DNA of 64,000 bases. It comes from Raineyella antarctica. GTDB lineage: Bacteria; Actinomycetota; Actinomycetes; Propionibacteriales; Propionibacteriaceae. Shown here piece by piece: positions 60,620 through 64,000 of the stretch. The translations under genes were made by a program, and so were the position numbers. The DNA is taken from positions 62,001 through 126,000 of the forward strand of contig NZ_FMYF01000004.1 in assembly GCF_900092135.1 (NCBI RefSeq), given 5' to 3'. The notes beneath the pieces are model-generated. The model saw nothing but the letters and a program-made list of their open reading frames with translations. It did not search any database and was not told the origin of the DNA. Every line of letters begins with the position of its first letter. Position 1 is the first letter of the stretch.

Positions 60620-62248
60620 ATGGACGATCAGTCCCGGATCCCCGATGAAACGGCCAATGGCGGCCCCACCCACAACCGTCCCTTGCAGAGCCGCGCCCAG
60701 AAGGTCATCGAGGACATCGTCTTCGAGCAGCCGGCCTCGGTCTCCGAGTTGACCGAGCACGAGGTCGAGCAGATCGAACCGGAGCACATCACCGGCCGTG
60801 TCACCGCCACCATCAGCGTCCTCGTCCTGGCCGCCCTCGTGGCCATGCTGAACGAGACAGCCCTCAGCGTCGCCCTGCCCGCAGTGATGGCCGACCTCAA
60901 CGTCGTCGCCTCGACCGCCCAGTGGCTGACCACCGGCTTCATGCTCGTGATGGCCATCGTCATCCCGACCACGGGCTTCCTGCTCCAGCGCTTCACCACC
61001 CGCGCGCTCTTCGGTGCCGCCATCGTGGTGTTCCTCGCGGGCACCGTGCTCGCAGCCTTCGCCCCCTCCTTCGGCTGGCTGCTGATCGCCCGCTTCCTGC
61101 AGGCCGGCGGTACTGCCGTCATCCTGCCGCAGCTGATGGCCACCACCCTGACGGCCGTCCCGGTCAAGCACCGTGGCACCGTCATGGGCCTGAACTCCGT
61201 CGTCATCTCCGCCGCCCCGGCGCTCGGCCCGACGATGTCCGGCTTCGTCGTCGATGCCCTCGGCTGGCGCTGGCTGTTCGGGATCATGGCGCCGATCGCG
61301 CTGGTCCTGCTCATCGCCGGCCTGGTCATCCTGCGCACCGATGGTGACACCCGCAAGGCTCCGTTCGACGTCCCCTCGGTGATCCTGGCCGCTCTCGGCT
61401 TCGGTGGCCTGGTCTACGGCCTGTCCTCCATCGGTGCGGTCCTGAACGGCGCCTGGGTGCCGCTGGTCGTCCTCGTCATCGGCCTGGCCGCCCTCGTGGT
61501 GTTCGTTAACCGCCAGCTCCAGCTCCAGCGCCGGACCGGCGCGGCCCTGCTGGACCTTGCCCCCTTCAGCGTCCCGACCTTCCGTTGGTCGGTCATCATC
61601 GTGGTCATCGCCATGGCCACCATGCTCGGCACCGTGATGGTGCTGCCGATCCACCTGCAGCTCGGCATGGGCGTCAGCACCATGCTGACCGGTCTGCTGC
61701 TCCTGCCCGGTGGCCTGATCCAGGGCGTCATCTCGCCCGCCGCGGGCAAGCTGTATGACGTCTTCGGCCCCCGACCGCTGGTCATCCCCGGCGTGGTCCT
61801 GCTTGCCGTGGGCCAGTTCTGGATGAGCACCATCGGCACCCAGACCCCGCTGTGGTACGTCGTCTCTGCCCATGTCCTGTTCTGTATCGGCATGGCAGCT
61901 GTCATGACCCCGCTGATGACCGTCAGCCTGAGCTCGCTGCCCCGGCACCTGTACGGACACGGCTCCGCGATCATGAATACCCTCCAGCAGCTGGCCGGTG
62001 CGGCCGGCACCGCGATCCTGATCGCAGCCATGTCGCTCGGCGCAGCTCGGGCCGCCACCGGTGGGGCAGAGGCAGCTACTGCCCAGGCCACCGGCACCCA
62101 GCTCGCCTTCATCGTCGGCGGCATCATCGCCCTGGTTGCGGTGGCCGTCTCGCCGCTGGTCAAGCGCCTCCCCGTTGCCCCGTCGGCCGCCCCTGCCGAG
62201 GCGTCCGCGGCCGAGGACCAGACCGAGTCGGTCAGCGTCAACGCCTGA
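60620..62248 (+). CDS. MFS multidrug efflux transporter, DHA2-type
   Basis: The 542-residue protein has a polar N-terminal extension of about 60 residues, then about fourteen membrane helices. ALPAVMADLNVVASTAQWLTTG, the antiporter motif C-like PALGPTMSGFVVDALGWRWL, and LIARFLQAGGTAVILPQLMA are typical of the DHA2 drug:proton antiporters. The acidic, cytosolic N-terminal extension is longer than usual. AAAGGTGACCT precedes ATG 60620. The divergent TetR gene and tandem palindromes suggest induced efflux of a hydrophobic compound. Substrate unknown. Confidence 0.92.
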   Translation: MDDQSRIPDETANGGPTHNRPLQSRAQKVIEDIVFEQPASVSELTEHEVEQIEPEHITGRVTATISVLVLAALVAMLNETALSVALPAVMADLNVVASTAQWLTTGFMLVMAIVIPTTGFLLQRFTTRALFGAAIVVFLAGTVLAAFAPSFGWLLIARFLQAGGTAVILPQLMATTLTAVPVKHRGTVMGLNSVVISAAPALGPTMSGFVVDALGWRWLFGIMAPIALVLLIAGLVILRTDGDTRKAPFDVPSVILAALGFGGLVYGLSSIGAVLNGAWVPLVVLVIGLAALVVFVNRQLQLQRRTGAALLDLAPFSVPTFRWSVIIVVIAMATMLGTVMVLPIHLQLGMGVSTMLTGLLLLPGGLIQGVISPAAGKLYDVFGPRPLVIPGVVLLAVGQFWMSTIGTQTPLWYVVSAHVLFCIGMAAVMTPLMTVSLSSLPRHLYGHGSAIMNTLQQLAGAAGTAILIAAMSLGAARAATGGAEAATAQATGTQLAFIVGGIIALVAVAVSPLVKRLPVAPSAAPAEASAAEDQTESVSVNA

Positions 62249-62262
62249 CACACGCGTTCGCC

Positions 62263-62301
62263 ACTCGGGCCGCAGCGGGACTCTCCCGCTGCGGCCCGAG
62301 T
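62263..62301 (+). terminator. Terminator after the MFS gene
   Basis: Perfect 18-bp stem (62263-62280 and 62284-62301) with a 3-base loop, 14 bases past the MFS stop. Confidence 0.85.
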
Positions 62302-62332
62302 CCATCCCCGCTCAACGGGACGGCCAATTCGG

Positions 62333-62458
62333 GGTGAGCCGAATCTGACGCCCCAGCCAGTGGCCCTCCCTCGCCCCGCTCGAAGAACGACGCAGGGACG
62401 GGGATCGTCACGGTTCTCGCTCCAGGGTGGCGAGTCGAGGTATCAGATTCGGCTCACC
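62333..62458. repeat. 126-base element bounded by 16-bp perfect inverted repeats
   Basis: GGTGAGCCGAATCTGA (62333-62348) and TCAGATTCGGCTCACC (62443-62458) are exact inverted repeats, 94 bases apart. The inside has no open frame I would trust and shows partial self-complementarity (GAAC near 62385, GTTC near 62413). It lies in the 312-base gap 62249-62560 between two terminators. It could be a MITE-like remnant, a structured RNA or a large protein-binding site. No target-site duplication is evident. Confidence 0.6.
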
Positions 62459-62498
62459 GCACGGGGGTCCGGCCCGATTGTCCGCTTCCGCCTGATGC

Positions 62499-62536
62499 AC
62501 GAGTGCCGCCCGCCCCGATGGGCGGACGGCACTCGT
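62499..62536 (-). terminator. Terminator after the PhoX-type gene
   Basis: 17-base arms (62499-62515 and 62520-62536, one mismatch) with a 4-base loop, 24 bases past the stop of the minus-strand gene. Confidence 0.75.
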
Positions 62537-62560
62537 CGGTTCCGGGCGGGGCCGGGGGGA

Positions 62561-63991
62561 TCAGCGCTTGGCGTTCTCCACGTTCGCGTTGCTCGGGTCA
62601 CCGAACGGGCCGGTGATGGCCAGGGTGTAGCCCGGGCCCTGGATGTTCACGAACAGCGTGCTGCCGGCCTGGTTGAAGGCGGGGCCGCAGAACTCGGAGT
62701 CGCCGGACGTGTTGAGGGCCAGCGGGTAGGCCTTGCCCTCCTTGGTCACGCCGACCAGGTGCGACTTGCCGTCGCCGTCCTCGGCCAGGATCAGGCCGCC
62801 GTCGGGGGAGACGGTGATGTTGTCCGGGCCGTCGAAGTTGTTGCCCTCGGCGTCCGGGTCGGTGTTGACCGCGAAGATGGTCTTCAGGGTGACGGTCTGC
62901 GACTTCGGGTCGTAAAACCAGACCTGGCCGTCGTGTTCCTTGGCCGAGCCGTCGCTCGTGCGGGCGAAGCTGGCGACGAAGTAGGTGCCGCCGTCGGCCC
63001 ACCACATGCCCTCGAGCTTGCGCGAGCGGGTGATCTCGCCATCGGCGAACTGCTTGCGGATGGAGGTGACCTTGGCGTCGCGATCGGGGACGTCGATCCA
63101 CTGGACCTTGTAACGGGTGCCCGGCTGGGTCGCCTCGGACAGGTCGCCGACGAAGGTGGAGCCGGCGAAGCATTTCATCGCCTCGAGGACTCCGGCGGTG
63201 TCACCGCCCTCGGACTTGGCCAGGTTGACCAGGGCCTCCTTGCCACCCTTGAAGCCCTTGGGGGCGGTCCAGCGGAAGAAGAGGCCGTTCGGGTTGCCGG
63301 CGTCCTCGGTGCCGTAGACGGTCCAGTCGCTCGGGTCGATGGCGACGGCCTCGTGCGCGTAGCGGCCGAGGAACTTCAGCGGGACGTTCGACTTGCCGTA
63401 GTTGGCGGCCTGGGAGGTCGGGTCGACCTCGAAGACGTAGCCGTGGTCCTTCTGCAGGCCGCCGGCCTTCGCCTTGGCCTCGGTCTCCTCGCAGGTGAGC
63501 CAGGTACCCCACGGGGACACGCCGCCGGCGCAGTTGTTGTGCGTGCCGGCGACCGAGACGTACTGCTGGGTGTTGTTGTTGGCGGCATCGACGACGATCG
63601 TCGTGGTACCGCCGATGCTCATGGCGTCGTAGACCAGGCGCTCGTCGACATGGGGGACAGGGAACTTCTCGCTGCCGCTGTTCTCATGGTTGGTGACCAG
63701 GACCGAGCCACCGTTGGACCCCGGGAAGACACCCATGGCGTCGGGATCGGACGGGTGCACCAGGCCACCAGCTGTCTCGCCGGCCTTGGCGATCACCTTG
63801 TAGTCAAAGCCCTCGGGCAGGGCCAGGACGGCGCCTGGCTTGTGGACGAGCTTGCCGTAGCCCAGTGACGGACGGGTGTCGGCGGCCGCTGTGCGGACGA
63901 ACGGTGCGAGGCTGCCGGCGCCGGCCAGGGCGAAGCCCAGGCTGACGGCCGAGCCGCCGAGGAAGCCACGGCGCGAGACGTTGGAAGTCAT
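62561..63991 (-). CDS. PhoX-family (DUF839) secreted protein, Tat-exported
   Basis: The 476-residue protein begins with a Tat signal SRRGFLGGSAVSLGFALAGA, so it is exported folded. The mature part is a beta-propeller of the PhoX type: YKVIAKAGETAGGLVHPSDP, VTNHENSGSEKFP, and THNNCAGGVSPWGTWLTCEE with the conserved Cys and Glu. KFLGRYAHEAVAIDPSDW and FDGPDNITVSPDGGLILAED complete it. PhoX enzymes are calcium/iron alkaline phosphatases that release phosphate from organic esters. The key motifs are present, so phosphatase activity is likely. The ATG at 63991 leaves only nine bases to the window edge, so its promoter is not visible. Confidence 0.9.
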   Translation of the reverse strand: MTSNVSRRGFLGGSAVSLGFALAGAGSLAPFVRTAAADTRPSLGYGKLVHKPGAVLALPEGFDYKVIAKAGETAGGLVHPSDPDAMGVFPGSNGGSVLVTNHENSGSEKFPVPHVDERLVYDAMSIGGTTTIVVDAANNNTQQYVSVAGTHNNCAGGVSPWGTWLTCEETEAKAKAGGLQKDHGYVFEVDPTSQAANYGKSNVPLKFLGRYAHEAVAIDPSDWTVYGTEDAGNPNGLFFRWTAPKGFKGGKEALVNLAKSEGGDTAGVLEAMKCFAGSTFVGDLSEATQPGTRYKVQWIDVPDRDAKVTSIRKQFADGEITRSRKLEGMWWADGGTYFVASFARTSDGSAKEHDGQVWFYDPKSQTVTLKTIFAVNTDPDAEGNNFDGPDNITVSPDGGLILAEDGDGKSHLVGVTKEGKAYPLALNTSGDSEFCGPAFNQAGSTLFVNIQGPGYTLAITGPFGDPSNANVENAKR

Positions 63992-64000
63992 TCTTCTCCT

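Overview
The window reads as a contiguous, GC-rich actinobacterial chromosome segment. RbpA, actinobacterial-type leaderless promoters with TANNNT -10 boxes, a large NAD-glutamate dehydrogenase, MetX/MetW, GlpX, a DprE1-like oxidase and GtrA all point to Actinomycetota. A Propionibacteriales-like host is my guess, not something the sequence proves. Genes are densely packed on both strands, many joined by 1-4 base ATGA/GTGA overlaps, and many convergent pairs are separated by strong hairpins. I saw no rRNA, tRNA, CRISPR array, transposase or phage gene.

Layout. 1-6.7 kb: the end of a quinone oxidoreductase, a small membrane protein, an M23 peptidase, metX-metW for methionine synthesis, an ABM-domain membrane protein and a 5'-3' exonuclease. 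6.8-10.9 kb: a coupled four-gene unit of a hotdog enzyme, a dolichol-phosphate-mannose-synthase-like glycosyltransferase, and a polysaccharide ABC exporter whose ATPase carries an unusual C-terminal domain of about 310 residues. 11-20 kb: rbpA behind a SigR/SigH-type promoter, then an MFS protein, a glycerophosphodiesterase, pyridoxal kinase, a MurA-like protein with an HTH domain, lipoamide dehydrogenase, a 2'-5' RNA ligase, a Nudix enzyme and a sucrase/ferredoxin-like protein.

20-33 kb: a sulfate assimilation operon (sulfite reductase, cysH, cysD, cysN, a CbiX chelatase), then the very long NAD-glutamate dehydrogenase and ilvD. 32.8-42 kb: a flavodoxin, thiol peroxidase, YchJ, a HAD protein, two tandem Rieske lipoproteins, a DUF456 protein, an operon of SatD-like protein, membrane protein and short Hsp70, then glpX and a catechol 2,3-dioxygenase. 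42-53.6 kb: a PAC2 protein, the dprE1-gtrA pair, DedA, FKBP, several unknown membrane proteins, a hemerythrin, glutaminyl-tRNA synthetase and a DJ-1/PfpI protein. 53.6-58.4 kb: a three-gene operon for the osmolyte N-acetylglutaminylglutamine amide. 58.7-64 kb: a zinc alcohol dehydrogenase, a TetR/MFS efflux pair with tandem operators, a 126-base element bounded by 16-bp inverted repeats, and a Tat-exported PhoX-type protein.

How the parts fit: sulfate reduction to sulfide feeds the homoserine acetylation route of MetX. DPMS, the ABC exporter, DprE1, GtrA and the MurA-like protein suggest investment in cell-envelope glycans. The NAGGN operon, hemerythrin, thiol peroxidase and SigR-type promoter suggest osmotic and oxidative stress handling. 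The items most worth follow-up are the fused exporter ATPase, the SatD/membrane/Hsp70 operon, the 48.6-50.5 kb unknown operon and the 62.3-62.5 kb inverted-repeat element. All functional calls rest on reading the sequence, with no database search.
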